A stretch of DNA of 64,000 nt from Roseburia lenta (lineage in GTDB: Bacteria > Bacillota > Clostridia > Lachnospirales > Lachnospiraceae). The stretch lies in the NCBI RefSeq assembly GCF_014287435.1, contig NZ_JACOPG010000001.1:682001-746000 (forward strand), read 5' to 3'. A model generated the notes under the pieces. The model did not search any database. It was not told the origin of the DNA and worked only from the letters and a program-made list of their open reading frames with translations. Made by a program: the position numbers and the translations under genes. Below, in pieces: positions 34,347-42,951 of this stretch (position 1 is its first letter; each line of letters begins with the position of its first letter).

Positions 34347-35763
34347 AGGCGGTCACAGAGAGATTTCCGCTGTTGCAGATGGCAGTCGTATTATTGTGCA
34401 GACTGCTTTTTTCTATCTCTCCGGTCGGACGATTGAAAAAGCCATGTATCAGCCCATGTGTATTGCCATAGATCTTGCAGGCATCCAAAAGATAGGTAGA
34501 CCATGGCTCATTTGCCGTAGCCAAAACGCCGGTCAGACTATCTTTGATATGACACTGGCGGATCTCAATGCGATTGGCAGCATTAAGCCACAGCCCGCAA
34601 TTTGCCCCCTGCATACTGCATCCTTTGGCACTGCCGCTCGCCTGCCCCATATAGGCAATGCCCGCACCGCCATAGAGCCATTTACTGCCGTCATAGCGTG
34701 GTGCTTGCGCCGAACAGTCTGTCAGATACATTCCGCCATCCGTGACCATAAATCCCCAGGATGAGTCATAAGCCACGCAGTTATTGCAGATCAGCGTTGC
34801 TCCCCTGCCATCCGTATTCCTTGCAAAAAATGCTGCACCATCACAGTTATATGCCCGACAGTTGTTAAAGACGCCGACTGCCGGGAAGCCCGAGCCATTT
34901 TCCGATACGATATTAAACCCGGTGCCACCGCCCAGATGGTCTACCCCGATATAGCCATAATTCCAGTTATTGCAGATAGTCGTATCACTGCCATACCATG
35001 ATGCATTGATACAATCCACGGCAGAAGAACCACCTTCCGCTGCTGCACCATTATTTCTGTGGTTGTTTCCATTGAGTGTCAGATTGCCCTCTGTGATCAG
35101 GGTTGCACCATTCTGCACCGTGACCATGGGTCCCGGCTGTGACAGATAATTGACCATCTGATGTCCGTTGCCGTTGATGGTAAAACAGGCACCGTCTGTG
35201 ATCAGCCAGCGTTCTGTTATAGGAATATCCTCCAAGAGGACAAATTTTTTCGCCCCATTTAACCATGCGCCCACGACAAAATCCATCCAGGAAGAACACA
35301 TCCAATAGTCGTAGAACCAGCCACCGCCATAACTTGTGACCGACATGCTCTGTTCCGGCATACTTATCCCGTCTTGCAACTCCGCGCCTGTGCCTTCCTC
35401 TACTGTCGCGGCTTGCGAATCTATGTCCGCGCGCGATTTCTCGTTTTCTGCGGTTTGCATCTCTTCGTCCGCGTATGTCACCTCGCTTTCTGTGTCTTCC
35501 ATCTCTAAGTCATATCCTATCTGTCGGTCGTCTGCTTCTGCCGCCATTCCTTCCATGTTTGTCTTAGACATCGCCCCATCTTCCCGATCGAAAGCCAACT
35601 TTTCTGCATTCTGGTGCTCCACCAATTCCACCTCTGTGCTCTCTGCCCGAACCGGCAATACATTTCCACCGCCAGATATGACCGTAAGCACCAGCAAAAA
35701 CATAGCACAAATCCTTTTCCCCTGTTTTCGTTTTTCCTGTTTTTCTCGCAATCTTCTTCTCAT
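34255..35763 (-). CDS. secreted right-handed beta-helix protein (N-terminal part of frameshifted gene)
   Basis: 502 residues. A basic N-terminus and hydrophobic segment (about 18-40) form a signal peptide ending near VRA. An acidic low-complexity stretch (about 42-125) follows, then a parallel beta-helix (about 160-490) with many short turns of the NGNNH, CNNCVAYDS and GNTHGL type. Such folds occur in adhesins and polysaccharide-binding or -cleaving proteins. The frame ends early at 34255, while the likely continuation is in another frame (see 32817-34346). It lies 30 bp after the last Tad-locus gene on the same strand, so it is a candidate cargo or tip adhesin. Confidence 0.75.
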   Translation of the reverse strand: MRRRLREKQEKRKQGKRICAMFLLVLTVISGGGNVLPVRAESTEVELVEHQNAEKLAFDREDGAMSKTNMEGMAAEADDRQIGYDLEMEDTESEVTYADEEMQTAENEKSRADIDSQAATVEEGTGAELQDGISMPEQSMSVTSYGGGWFYDYWMCSSWMDFVVGAWLNGAKKFVLLEDIPITERWLITDGACFTINGNGHQMVNYLSQPGPMVTVQNGATLITEGNLTLNGNNHRNNGAAAEGGSSAVDCINASWYGSDTTICNNWNYGYIGVDHLGGGTGFNIVSENGSGFPAVGVFNNCRAYNCDGAAFFARNTDGRGATLICNNCVAYDSSWGFMVTDGGMYLTDCSAQAPRYDGSKWLYGGAGIAYMGQASGSAKGCSMQGANCGLWLNAANRIEIRQCHIKDSLTGVLATANEPWSTYLLDACKIYGNTHGLIHGFFNRPTGEIEKSSLHNNTTAICNSGNLSVTACAIYDNGTGIDNVWGILRAKRWQDGEKQLV

Positions 35764-35792
35764 GGTTCCTCCCCATTTTTCTATGATCTCAT

Positions 35793-36386
35793 TTACTCAA
35801 AACACGCATAATAGATCTGTGTTTCCTTTACCTGCGCAGGAAATGCTTCCCCACTCCACTGATCTGCCTGTCTTGACCAGCCTAAAAACTTTCGCCCCTC
35901 GACCGCCGGGGTCTGCGGTAAGATAAAGTCTGCTCCATCCTCTACCCGGTATGCCTGCCACAGTCTGTCATCCACATAAAAACGCACCTCATGATCTTCT
36001 GTTTCCATCTTCTGATCCCACAGGGCAGTTTTTATCACTTGACAGGTTCCCTCTGTTCCATTGGGATGCCGGTAGGTCTCGGTCACCCCCACGGACAGCA
36101 GACCATTTTTGCTATCCACGCCGTAGATCTCCACCTTACACTCCCCTTTGATTCCAAGCCCCTGCATTTTCTCTTTTAAGATCCGGCAAAAAGCATCCGC
36201 CCATGCCTCGTCATCCTTTATACTTTCTGCCTGCATCCATTGTTCCTGCATGGTCTGATCCAAAGCCAGACTGACCGCCTCCTCCAAGGTCTTTTCATGG
36301 TCTGTCCTTCCTTCGACGGTCAGAAACATGAGCACGGAAAGAAACAAGATCGCCGCAGAAACGATACCATACACGATATATTTCAT
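35793..36386 (-). CDS. Tad-locus anchored protein with InlB-type repeat at C-terminus
   Basis: 197 residues, starting at ATG 36386 behind GAAGGAG; this ATG overlaps the previous stop by 4 bp. One N-terminal membrane segment (MKYIVYGIVSAAILFLSV) is followed by a mixed soluble domain. The last ~45 residues resemble a Listeria-Bacteroides (InlB B) repeat: GRKFLGWSRQAD and a final YYACFE. It is probably an exported minor subunit or surface-exposed part of the pilus-like machine. No precise family is recognised. Confidence 0.72.
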   Translation of the reverse strand: MKYIVYGIVSAAILFLSVLMFLTVEGRTDHEKTLEEAVSLALDQTMQEQWMQAESIKDDEAWADAFCRILKEKMQGLGIKGECKVEIYGVDSKNGLLSVGVTETYRHPNGTEGTCQVIKTALWDQKMETEDHEVRFYVDDRLWQAYRVEDGADFILPQTPAVEGRKFLGWSRQADQWSGEAFPAQVKETQIYYACFE

Positions 36387-36877
36387 CCTTGTTCTCCTTC
36401 TTCCACACGCAGATAGATCCAACCATTCTGACTTGCCCCCTGCGCATCCCAAAGCATGACTTTTGCCCGATAGATGCCGCTACGCTCAAAGCAATAGTTT
36501 TCTTCTCCCGCCGCATCTTCCTGCGCTTTTACCACTTCCCTGCTGTCGGTATCCTCGATCCAAAGGATGGAAAAAGACGCCTCCTCTCCCCTGGCATCCC
36601 TTGCTAAGATCATATCCTTTGCCTGATAGGACTTCCCGACCAAAAGCGTCTGCGTGGTTGCTGTCGGAACCGAATCTTCTTTTGCCCTTCGGATGGCTTG
36701 ATCGGAAGTTGTCATCCCATATGTCTCCTGTCCCATCTTCTCTTTCATCTGCTTTCCCAGTGTCCGAGGCAGCCCCTTTTCTCCTGCAAAAGACAGGCAA
36801 AAGAATAAGGTCAGCAAAGCCCCTGCTACCACCATGGCAAGCAAAGTCCTACCATAGTTTCTTATAATTTCTGTCAT
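36383..36877 (-). CDS. Tad-locus pseudopilin-like protein
   Basis: 164 residues. The N-terminus MTEIIRNYG followed by a 20-residue hydrophobic helix repeats the pattern of the micro-pilins in the same locus (M-x-[ED]-I-[IM]-x-x-Y-G). A soluble, mostly beta C-terminal domain (about 60-160) follows, so it could be a minor pilin with a globular head. It overlaps the next gene by 4 bp. No name assigned. Confidence 0.72.
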   Translation of the reverse strand: MTEIIRNYGRTLLAMVVAGALLTLFFCLSFAGEKGLPRTLGKQMKEKMGQETYGMTTSDQAIRRAKEDSVPTATTQTLLVGKSYQAKDMILARDARGEEASFSILWIEDTDSREVVKAQEDAAGEENYCFERSGIYRAKVMLWDAQGASQNGWIYLRVEEGEQG

Positions 36878-36886
36878 ATTCTCCCC

Positions 36887-37027
36887 TTATCCAAACATCT
36901 GCTCTAATGCCAGCGCCAACCCCATGCCAAAAGGACTTTTTATCTCTTGCCAGAACAAGATCCCCAACATGACGGTCGTAACGACCGCTAGCAACATTTC
37001 CCCATAAGTATCCATAATCTCTTTCAT
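36887..37027 (-). CDS. leaderless Flp-like micro-pilin (46 aa)
   Basis: ATG 37027 follows GAGGAG with good spacing and gives MKEIMDTYGEMLLAV plus a hydrophobic helix and a short amphipathic tail. The much longer open frame in this region has no ribosome binding site and runs over the neighbouring micro-ORF. Pattern and size match Flp/Tad pilins, without a leader. Confidence 0.72.
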   Translation of the reverse strand: MKEIMDTYGEMLLAVVTTVMLGILFWQEIKSPFGMGLALALEQMFG

Positions 37028-37043
37028 CCCACTTCTCCTCTCT

Positions 37044-37148
37044 TTACATACAAAATGCCTGTATTGCCAAAAGAAAGACGCCACAAATACTGCCGCCGAT
37101 GACACTGTAAAAAAGCGCCATCCCATAATCCCGCATAATTTCCTGCAT
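37044..37148 (-). CDS. leaderless Flp-like micro-pilin (34 aa)
   Basis: A very short gene: ATG 37148 behind AAAGGGGG, stop at 37044. It begins MQEIMRDYGMALFY and is almost entirely one membrane helix. It shares the M-Q-E-I-M-x-x-Y-G start with its neighbours. It is supported by tight spacing (12 bp after the previous stop, 16 bp before the next ATG) and by the shared motif; otherwise it is too short to judge alone. Confidence 0.65.
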   Translation of the reverse strand: MQEIMRDYGMALFYSVIGGSICGVFLLAIQAFCM

Positions 37149-37160
37149 ATAGTTCCCCCT

Positions 37161-37496
37161 TTACCATAAATCCACCGCAATCCTTCTGGTATTTTCCAGA
37201 TCAAAAAAAGAAATCCCATAGTCATAGGTCAGCGTCATACTTCCATAGGCTGCCTGCTTACTTCCCCCCGGTCGATAAACTTCCACACTAAGGTCATAGT
37301 CCATTTCTCTTGCATCTGCCTGACAGGCTTCGATCACATCCTCTGCAAAATGTGCTGCCTCGATCCTTTCGGCACTGGCAGTCAGAAAGGCATTTGCATT
37401 TCGCGCTGATACCGATGTCGCCGTAATGCCGATTCCCGTAACCGTCAAAAGCATGAGACAGAAAACCCCGATAAATGATTTTATAATGACTTCCAT
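37161..37496 (-). CDS. TadE/DUF4320-like pseudopilin
   Basis: 111 residues. The hydrophobic N-terminal helix (MEVIIKSFIGVFCLMLLTV) is followed by a soluble domain with a central Ala/Glu-rich helix and a beta-rich end. Size and layout match TadE-like or DUF4320 pseudopilins of clostridial Tad loci; DUF4320 membership is a recollection, not a search. It is 15 bp after the platform gene. Confidence 0.68.
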   Translation of the reverse strand: MEVIIKSFIGVFCLMLLTVTGIGITATSVSARNANAFLTASAERIEAAHFAEDVIEACQADAREMDYDLSVEVYRPGGSKQAAYGSMTLTYDYGISFFDLENTRRIAVDLW

Positions 37497-37511
37497 AAAC
37501 TTTCCCCTTTC

Positions 37512-38849
37512 CTACATCTGCAAGATACTGCTTGCCATCATGACATAAAAGAGCATGACCATATCCACTAACATCTTGGCTCCCCCGGTCAACTGCGGTG
37601 CTAAAAATAAGGCGTAGAGCCCACCTAAGGCATCCTCGTTTTTCATCTTCTGTGCCTGATCGAAAAGCAGTTGATTTCTACGGATAATATCACTGATCTG
37701 GCTGGACGCATTGCCCCCGGTGCCCTCCGACAAAGAATAAAGCATCTTCATGGAGGACTGTACTTCCGGCAGGGCATAGGTCTGCAAAAATGCCAGATAG
37801 GGCTCCATGTCTGTCGGTTTCTGCTGCAGATCCTGTATCAGTTGGCGCAGTTCCGGCTTTAAGAGCAGGGGCGCTTCCTCATAGGATTCCATGATCGCCA
37901 CCTGCACATTTTCACTCTGCAGGAGCAAAGACACTTCTAAGAGCCACTGCGGAAAGACCTTTTGCAGGGCACGGGTCACCTTTCTTTTTGCAATGCCATA
38001 GCCCAATTCTCTTTTGCCTGCCGCATCACACCGCTTTACTTTTTCATACTGGCGGAGTAAGTCTTTCTCATCGCAGGTCTTTTCCATACTGCCACTTGCC
38101 AGTTTCTTATCCGCCACATAAAAGATCCACAGATCAATCAAAAGCGTGGCAAGGGTTGTGACCTTAACTAGGGCATAATCGGAGATTGTCATAGAAATGC
38201 CGTTTGCCACATAGACAAAGGCAGAACACAAAAGCAAAGATACGACGACCGAGACCAAGATCTGCGTCCGCTTTCTCTTTTTCTCCTTTAAAAGTTCATA
38301 TTCCCGGTCTGCCCACATGCGCCTGGCATCCAGCATCAGTAAGATAGCATCCCCATATTCTCCCCCATTTTGTTCTACCTGCAAGGCAAAACGGTGCATG
38401 GTTGCCATCTGCTGCAGGGGATATTCCTGCTCGATACGCGACAGCGCCTTCGCCTCCACCTGATTTTCCCCATAGGTCTTTTCAATATAGGTGATCGCAT
38501 CCCTGATACAGGTATGCATCCTGCCCTTTGCCAAAAGTTTTTCTACATCCTTTAAGGTCACCAGCACCTTGCCCGATTTTTGAAAAGAGTACAAAAACTG
38601 CTCCATATAGGTGTTTGCTTCCACAAACTGCAACTGCCCATAGCGGTTGCGATAGAGATTGCGCAGAAAAAAGGGAAACAGAAAGGCACACCAGCCACAC
38701 AAAAGGACAAGATAGATCCCATCCAGATGAAAATACCGCCCCAGCAAAAGGGCAAATGCCACCACAACACCATACATCCCCAGACTTTTCTTCCAGGAAA
38801 AAACATAGCCATATTGATACAATTCATCCCATAGCAACTTTCGCTTCAT
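37512..38849 (-). CDS. Tad-type platform membrane protein (TadB/TadC, GspF fold)
   Basis: 445 residues from ATG 38849; the earlier in-frame ATG lies inside tadA without a ribosome binding site. Two N-terminal helices (about 18-60), a cytoplasmic helical domain (about 70-190), two more helices (about 205-255), a second cytoplasmic region and a C-terminal helix give the usual GspF/TadB topology. Only this one platform protein is present, where most Tad systems have two. It overlaps the ATPase gene by 26 bp. Confidence 0.78.
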   Translation of the reverse strand: MKRKLLWDELYQYGYVFSWKKSLGMYGVVVAFALLLGRYFHLDGIYLVLLCGWCAFLFPFFLRNLYRNRYGQLQFVEANTYMEQFLYSFQKSGKVLVTLKDVEKLLAKGRMHTCIRDAITYIEKTYGENQVEAKALSRIEQEYPLQQMATMHRFALQVEQNGGEYGDAILLMLDARRMWADREYELLKEKKRKRTQILVSVVVSLLLCSAFVYVANGISMTISDYALVKVTTLATLLIDLWIFYVADKKLASGSMEKTCDEKDLLRQYEKVKRCDAAGKRELGYGIAKRKVTRALQKVFPQWLLEVSLLLQSENVQVAIMESYEEAPLLLKPELRQLIQDLQQKPTDMEPYLAFLQTYALPEVQSSMKMLYSLSEGTGGNASSQISDIIRRNQLLFDQAQKMKNEDALGGLYALFLAPQLTGGAKMLVDMVMLFYVMMASSILQM

Positions 38850-39861
38850 AATACGTTCCCTTCCTCTCTCCCCATGCATCGGAAATCACTTTTCCATCTT
38901 CTACCACGATCTGCACCTGATTTTTTCCATCTTCTCTGGAAAAAAAGCAGACCTGATCGATATATCTGCTGATCTGATAACGCTCCATGCTATCTTCCCA
39001 GCCGCGCCTGCGCACCAGAATTCCAACATCAATAAAGGAATAAATATCATTTTCCATGCGTCCGGCATCCCGCTCATTTCCCGCCATATTTAACATACGA
39101 TCCGGTATCTTTCTCACATCCGACGTGTGCAGAGTCGTCATGCCGTGTACCCCCGTACTCAGACACTCCATCAGATAGACCACTTCCTTAGACCTAGTCT
39201 CCGAGAGCATGATCCACTTAGGATTCAGGCGCAGACAGGTCTTGATCGCCTGCGTGTAGTCCATCTGCCGGTTGATCCGCAGTTCCAGACAATCATGGTC
39301 TGGATGCATACTGGGATAATGCCATTCCGTCGTATCCTCGATCGTGATCACACGCTCATCCTCCGGGATATAACCGGATAAAAATTTACAGAGTTCCGTT
39401 TTGCCCGCTCCCGGTTCGCCTACCACTACAATATTTTTATGGTCTGCCACACAGGACAAAAGCAGGTCTAAAACCTCCTCTTTGCAATAGCCTTCTGCGA
39501 TCATCTGTCTGGCATGCAGCCGCACATAGGGCAGGGACTTGCGGATGCAGATGCTGCGCCCGGTCAGACACACAGACTCATGCACAATGGTAATGCGCAG
39601 ACTTGCCGTCTCTGCCTCCAAGACCGGATTTTGCCGGTTGAATGCCTTGCTCACACCATTTGCCACGCGCCCGGTAAACTGGTCCACGAAATCCTGACTT
39701 AAGATCAGATCTTTGCATACATGACGACAATTATCGCTGTCCGTGATCCAGACCTCTCTGCCGTTGTAATCCACATCCGTCACATCATCATCGATAATAT
39801 AGGGATAAAGCGGTCCGAAAAAATCACCACTTTTACCCAATGCGATCATCCGTTCACTCAT
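38824..39861 (-). CDS. tadA: Tad/CpaF-type secretion ATPase
   Basis: 345 residues (ATG 39861, behind AAGGGGG). A short N-terminal domain leads to the PilT/VirB11-like motor: Walker A VVGEPGAGKTEL (about 155), an Asp box at VITIEDTTEWHY, Walker B at KWIMLSETRSKE, and a His box at GMTTLHTSD. This powers assembly or secretion in Tad/Flp systems. It is shorter than typical CpaF (about 450) because the N-terminal extension is missing. It follows the 54-aa micro-pilin. Confidence 0.9.
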   Translation of the reverse strand: MSERMIALGKSGDFFGPLYPYIIDDDVTDVDYNGREVWITDSDNCRHVCKDLILSQDFVDQFTGRVANGVSKAFNRQNPVLEAETASLRITIVHESVCLTGRSICIRKSLPYVRLHARQMIAEGYCKEEVLDLLLSCVADHKNIVVVGEPGAGKTELCKFLSGYIPEDERVITIEDTTEWHYPSMHPDHDCLELRINRQMDYTQAIKTCLRLNPKWIMLSETRSKEVVYLMECLSTGVHGMTTLHTSDVRKIPDRMLNMAGNERDAGRMENDIYSFIDVGILVRRRGWEDSMERYQISRYIDQVCFFSREDGKNQVQIVVEDGKVISDAWGERKGTYYEAKVAMG

Positions 39862-39871
39862 GTCGTCCCCC

Positions 39872-40036
39872 TTACAGCGCATTCTTCGTGAAGAAATACG
39901 TCAGTAACTGGGAAAAAGCCCCACCGACAATACTGTTTTGATCCTTACCGATCAGTGTCGAAACCAAGATCAACATTGCTCCGATCACAACCACGGTGAT
40001 CATAGCTGGTCCATATTCTTTAATAATATCCTGCAT
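39872..40036 (-). CDS. leaderless Flp-like pilin (54 aa), probable major subunit
   Basis: ATG 40036 is preceded by GGATGAGAG. The 54-residue product begins MQDIIKEYGPAMITV and has a 22-residue hydrophobic helix and a polar C-terminal segment. The EY pair sits where mature Flp pilins have Glu5-Tyr6, but only Met-Gln precedes it, so the usual leader is absent. It is first in the Tad operon, as major pilins often are. Confidence 0.75.
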   Translation of the reverse strand: MQDIIKEYGPAMITVVVIGAMLILVSTLIGKDQNSIVGGAFSQLLTYFFTKNAL

Positions 40037-40097
40037 ATTCTCTCATCCTTTCATTTTTGCATAAAAGGACATAAAGCATACCCAAATCGGAATAAGC

Positions 40098-40139
40098 CGG
40101 CGATACGCCGTCGAAAAAAGATGCCATCTCATAAGATGG
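40098..40139 (-). promoter_or_regulatory. leader hairpins upstream of the Tad operon (possible attenuator)
   Basis: On the minus strand, a 6-bp CCATCT/AGATGG stem (40124-40139) is followed within three bases by a T-run, giving a weak terminator-like form. Then comes a GC-rich 5-bp stem (40098-40110). They precede the first micro-pilin gene. No known riboswitch class was recognised. Confidence 0.45.
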
Positions 40140-40227
40140 TGAGATTGATATTAACAAGTCTTTTTCCTTTTGGCAAGACCTTTTTGAATTATTTTAAAAG
40201 TCTGACAAAAGCCAATATTATTTTTTC

Positions 40228-40256
40228 TTTACTCCATCCCTCATATGACCTATAAT
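40228..40256 (+). promoter_or_regulatory. promoter of the cyclophilin gene
   Basis: TTTACT (40228-40233), 17-bp spacer, TATAAT (40251-40256), about 65 bp before the ATG. Confidence 0.55.
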
Positions 40257-40319
40257 ATATTGCATATTTCGTTGTTGTTATCGGCAGCGACAATTTTTTA
40301 GAAAGAAGAGGTATTTCAT

Positions 40320-40841
40320 ATGGCACAGAATCCTATCGTAACCATAGAAATGGAAAATGGCGACATCATGAAAGCAGAATTATATCCTGATGTTGCACCA
40401 AACACAGTCAACAACTTTATCTCCTTGGTAAACAAGGGCTACTATGATGGTATTATCTTCCATCGTGTGATCCGCGGCTTTATGCTGCAGGGCGGCGATC
40501 CGACCGGCACAGGTACCGGCGGTCCTGGCTATTCCATTGCCGGAGAATTTTCTCACAATGGTTTCCAGAATGACCTCAAGCATACACCGGGTGTCCTTTC
40601 CATGGCACGCACCATGGTCCCGGATTCCGCTGGCAGCCAGTTCTTTATCATGCACCAGACCAGCCCACACTTGGACGGCGAGTACGCGGCCTTTGGTCAG
40701 ATCATCGAGGGCATGGATGTAGTCAACAAGATTGCTGAGACCGCAACCGATTACTCTGATCGTCCTTTAGAGGAACAGAAAATGAAAAAAGTGACCGTCG
40801 AGACTTTCGGCGTAGATTATCCGGAACCGGAAAAATGCTAA
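40320..40841 (+). CDS. peptidyl-prolyl cis-trans isomerase, cyclophilin type
   Basis: A 173-residue cytosolic cyclophilin without a signal peptide. It shows the catalytic core FHRVIRGFMLQGGDP (Arg), GVLSMARTMVPDSAGSQFFI and a HLDGEYAAFG loop with the conserved His/Leu/Asp. It speeds proline isomerisation in protein folding. AAGAAGAGG precedes the ATG, and its own promoter and terminator make it monocistronic. Confidence 0.95.
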   Translation: MAQNPIVTIEMENGDIMKAELYPDVAPNTVNNFISLVNKGYYDGIIFHRVIRGFMLQGGDPTGTGTGGPGYSIAGEFSHNGFQNDLKHTPGVLSMARTMVPDSAGSQFFIMHQTSPHLDGEYAAFGQIIEGMDVVNKIAETATDYSDRPLEEQKMKKVTVETFGVDYPEPEKC

Positions 40842-40851
40842 TAAGCTAATA

Positions 40852-40900
40852 AAAAGACAGATGCCTGGGCGCTTATCTTGCACCAGAGCATCTGTCTTTT
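40852..40900. terminator. bidirectional terminator
   Basis: Perfect 13-bp arms (40852-40864, 40888-40900) with flanking A/T runs between the convergent cyclophilin and unknown-protein genes. Confidence 0.9.
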
Positions 40901-40913
40901 GTATTGTCATTTT

Positions 40914-42104
40914 TTATTTGTCATCATCCATAAATACCGAGAAAGATGTTTTGCCTAATACATCATTGACAAAGCCTTCGGTATCGTCTCGTACCTCTTT
41001 CCAGTCAAGGGCTTCCAGATTATGAATGTAGTCCGCCTGATCGCCGAAAAGATCCGGCAGTCCTTCGGTCACCTCCCTCATCTGCCCTTTAAAATATCCT
41101 TTTGCCATCGTATCTCCGTCACAGGTCATGACCATATCGGTAGCCTTCAGGCTAAATCCATCCTCTGCCTCCTGCCATGTGATATGGGATGTCATCTTGT
41201 ACTGTTTGCCGGTATTGGCATAGTAGGTCATTTCCGCATCGATCCAATGAGAATAGTCGGGATTGCGCACCATCTTCATTTCTACGCGCTCATCGTCCGG
41301 CAGTTCATAATACATATAGGCAGTGCCGACATCCTCGCCATCAACGACCATGGATGCACCATCTAAGACATCCGACATATCCACAGAAAGCCTGCGCAAA
41401 TGGTTGTGCTTGGTCAGATACATGGAGCAGACCACATCATAATCCGGGGCATCAATTCCTAAAAGATCCCAGATAAACTGTCCACATCCCTGCGGAATGG
41501 TGATCACAAACTCCTCACTGACCGTGCCATCTTCATCTTCGATGGTCTTACCCGTCTGATCGATGGAGATCTGCTTGGTCAGGTCTGCAATATCCTGCAT
41601 ATGATCCTTGAACCATGTTTTATCGATATCAGAAGTCAGATCCGGCATTTTCAAAAAGAGATCCTGCCCCGTCGGGAAGGCATAGCCAATATCATCCCCC
41701 AAAAGCGGGGCTTCCATGTAGACCGTCTGATCCTCTGCATAAAAATCCAACTCGCCCATATCGACCCACAAAAGATCCATATCCATCTTGGAAGAAATGC
41801 GCTTTTGTGCAAAAGACCGCTTGGCATCCACATCAAAATAGATGGAAGATTTTACCTGCTGCATACCGGAAAGTCCTACTTTACCGGTCAGTTCGGTATC
41901 TCCATTGCCATAGTCACGGCACATCTCCATAATATCAATATCATGCAAAAGATAGCCCGGATTTTTCAGTGTGACCTCCATAAAATAAATGGAGGATAAA
42001 AGTAAGCGGGAACTTGGTTGCTGCGCCCAAGTATAAAATGCCCCACCGGCGACCACGATAAGTGCTGCCAAAATCCCTAATATGATCTTGCCTCTTTTTT
42101 TCAT
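40914..42104 (-). CDS. membrane-anchored extracytoplasmic protein of unknown function
   Basis: A 396-residue protein with one N-terminal anchor or signal (MKKRGKIILGILAALIVVAGGAF) and a long acidic, beta-rich outer domain. It is rich in Asp, Met and Tyr and has alternating strand-like patterns as in lipid- or ligand-carrying sheets (YFDVDAKRSF, YMEAPLLGDD, YMYYELPDDE). I do not recognise a family. It starts 19 bp after ecfT and is on the same strand, so it may be co-transcribed with the ECF transporter. Confidence 0.7.
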   Translation of the reverse strand: MKKRGKIILGILAALIVVAGGAFYTWAQQPSSRLLLSSIYFMEVTLKNPGYLLHDIDIMEMCRDYGNGDTELTGKVGLSGMQQVKSSIYFDVDAKRSFAQKRISSKMDMDLLWVDMGELDFYAEDQTVYMEAPLLGDDIGYAFPTGQDLFLKMPDLTSDIDKTWFKDHMQDIADLTKQISIDQTGKTIEDEDGTVSEEFVITIPQGCGQFIWDLLGIDAPDYDVVCSMYLTKHNHLRRLSVDMSDVLDGASMVVDGEDVGTAYMYYELPDDERVEMKMVRNPDYSHWIDAEMTYYANTGKQYKMTSHITWQEAEDGFSLKATDMVMTCDGDTMAKGYFKGQMREVTEGLPDLFGDQADYIHNLEALDWKEVRDDTEGFVNDVLGKTSFSVFMDDDK

Positions 42105-42123
42105 AGGCCTTCCCTACCTTGTC

Positions 42124-42951
42124 TTAAATAAATGGATTATAAAATCTGCTTCCATCATGATATGTAACCACAAGTGCTATGACCATAACGACTAGAGTTA
42201 CGATCATGACCGCATAGTCTGCTTTTGCAAGTTTGCGCCCCATATACCAGGTACGCTTTTTATTTTTTCCATACCCACGCAACTCCATGGCATTGCTGAC
42301 CGTGTCGATCCGATCCATACTGGTAAAGATCAATGGGAAAATGATGGCTGACACATTTTTGATTCGATCCATCAGTTTTGCCTTGCCGGACATCTCGATT
42401 CCGCGCGCTTCCTGTGCATTTTTGATTTTGTGGAAATCATCCTGCACATCCGGGATATAGCGGAGCGCGATCGCCATCGCATAACCGATATTATAACTTA
42501 CGCCAAGTTTATTCAATGATGCCGCAAGTTCGGATGGATTGGTCGTGATGATGAACATAAATACCGCCGGCACGATCGTAAAATACTTGAGCACAACATT
42601 GAGTTCATAGAACAACTGCTCCTGGGTCACCACCCAGCGGCCGCCCAGACTGTAAAGGATGTGCTCTGTGCCATAGATCTTTGTTCCCTGTCCCGGTGCA
42701 AAGATAAAAATAGCCAGAATGTTGATGATCATAAATACCAATATCACCTTAAAAACGGAACCAACCTGTTCCCAACTGGTCTTGGATAGTTTAAACAAGA
42801 TTAAACTGGTCGCAAGCATAATGGCAAGCACCCTGGTATCATAGGTCAACATACAGGTGATGGTCCATGCCAGAAAGAAGATCAGCTTGGTAACGCCACA
42901 CAGATCTTCCATCCATGTTCCTTTTTCTTCATAAGAAAATAATTTTGCCAT
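42124..42951 (-). CDS. ECF transporter transmembrane component EcfT
   Basis: 275 residues with five or six membrane helices and the two short Ala-Arg-Gly-type coupling motifs of EcfT (QEARGIEMSG and the later MELRGYGKN). These motifs bind the two ATPase domains. ATG 42951 overlaps the ATPase stop codon (TAATG). The longer open frame would start inside the ATPase gene. Confidence 0.9.
   Translation of the reverse strand: MAKLFSYEEKGTWMEDLCGVTKLIFFLAWTITCMLTYDTRVLAIMLATSLILFKLSKTSWEQVGSVFKVILVFMIINILAIFIFAPGQGTKIYGTEHILYSLGGRWVVTQEQLFYELNVVLKYFTIVPAVFMFIITTNPSELAASLNKLGVSYNIGYAMAIALRYIPDVQDDFHKIKNAQEARGIEMSGKAKLMDRIKNVSAIIFPLIFTSMDRIDTVSNAMELRGYGKNKKRTWYMGRKLAKADYAVMIVTLVVMVIALVVTYHDGSRFYNPFI

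Noticed and set aside
36887..37225. 112-residue frame covering the 46-aa micro-pilin
   Set aside because: Its first 66 codons have no ribosome binding site and run over the 34-aa micro-ORF and the pseudopilin end; the internal ATG with GAGGAG is better.
40037..40200. c-di-GMP riboswitch before the Tad operon
   Set aside because: The conserved GEMM core sequences are not present; only simple hairpins are seen.
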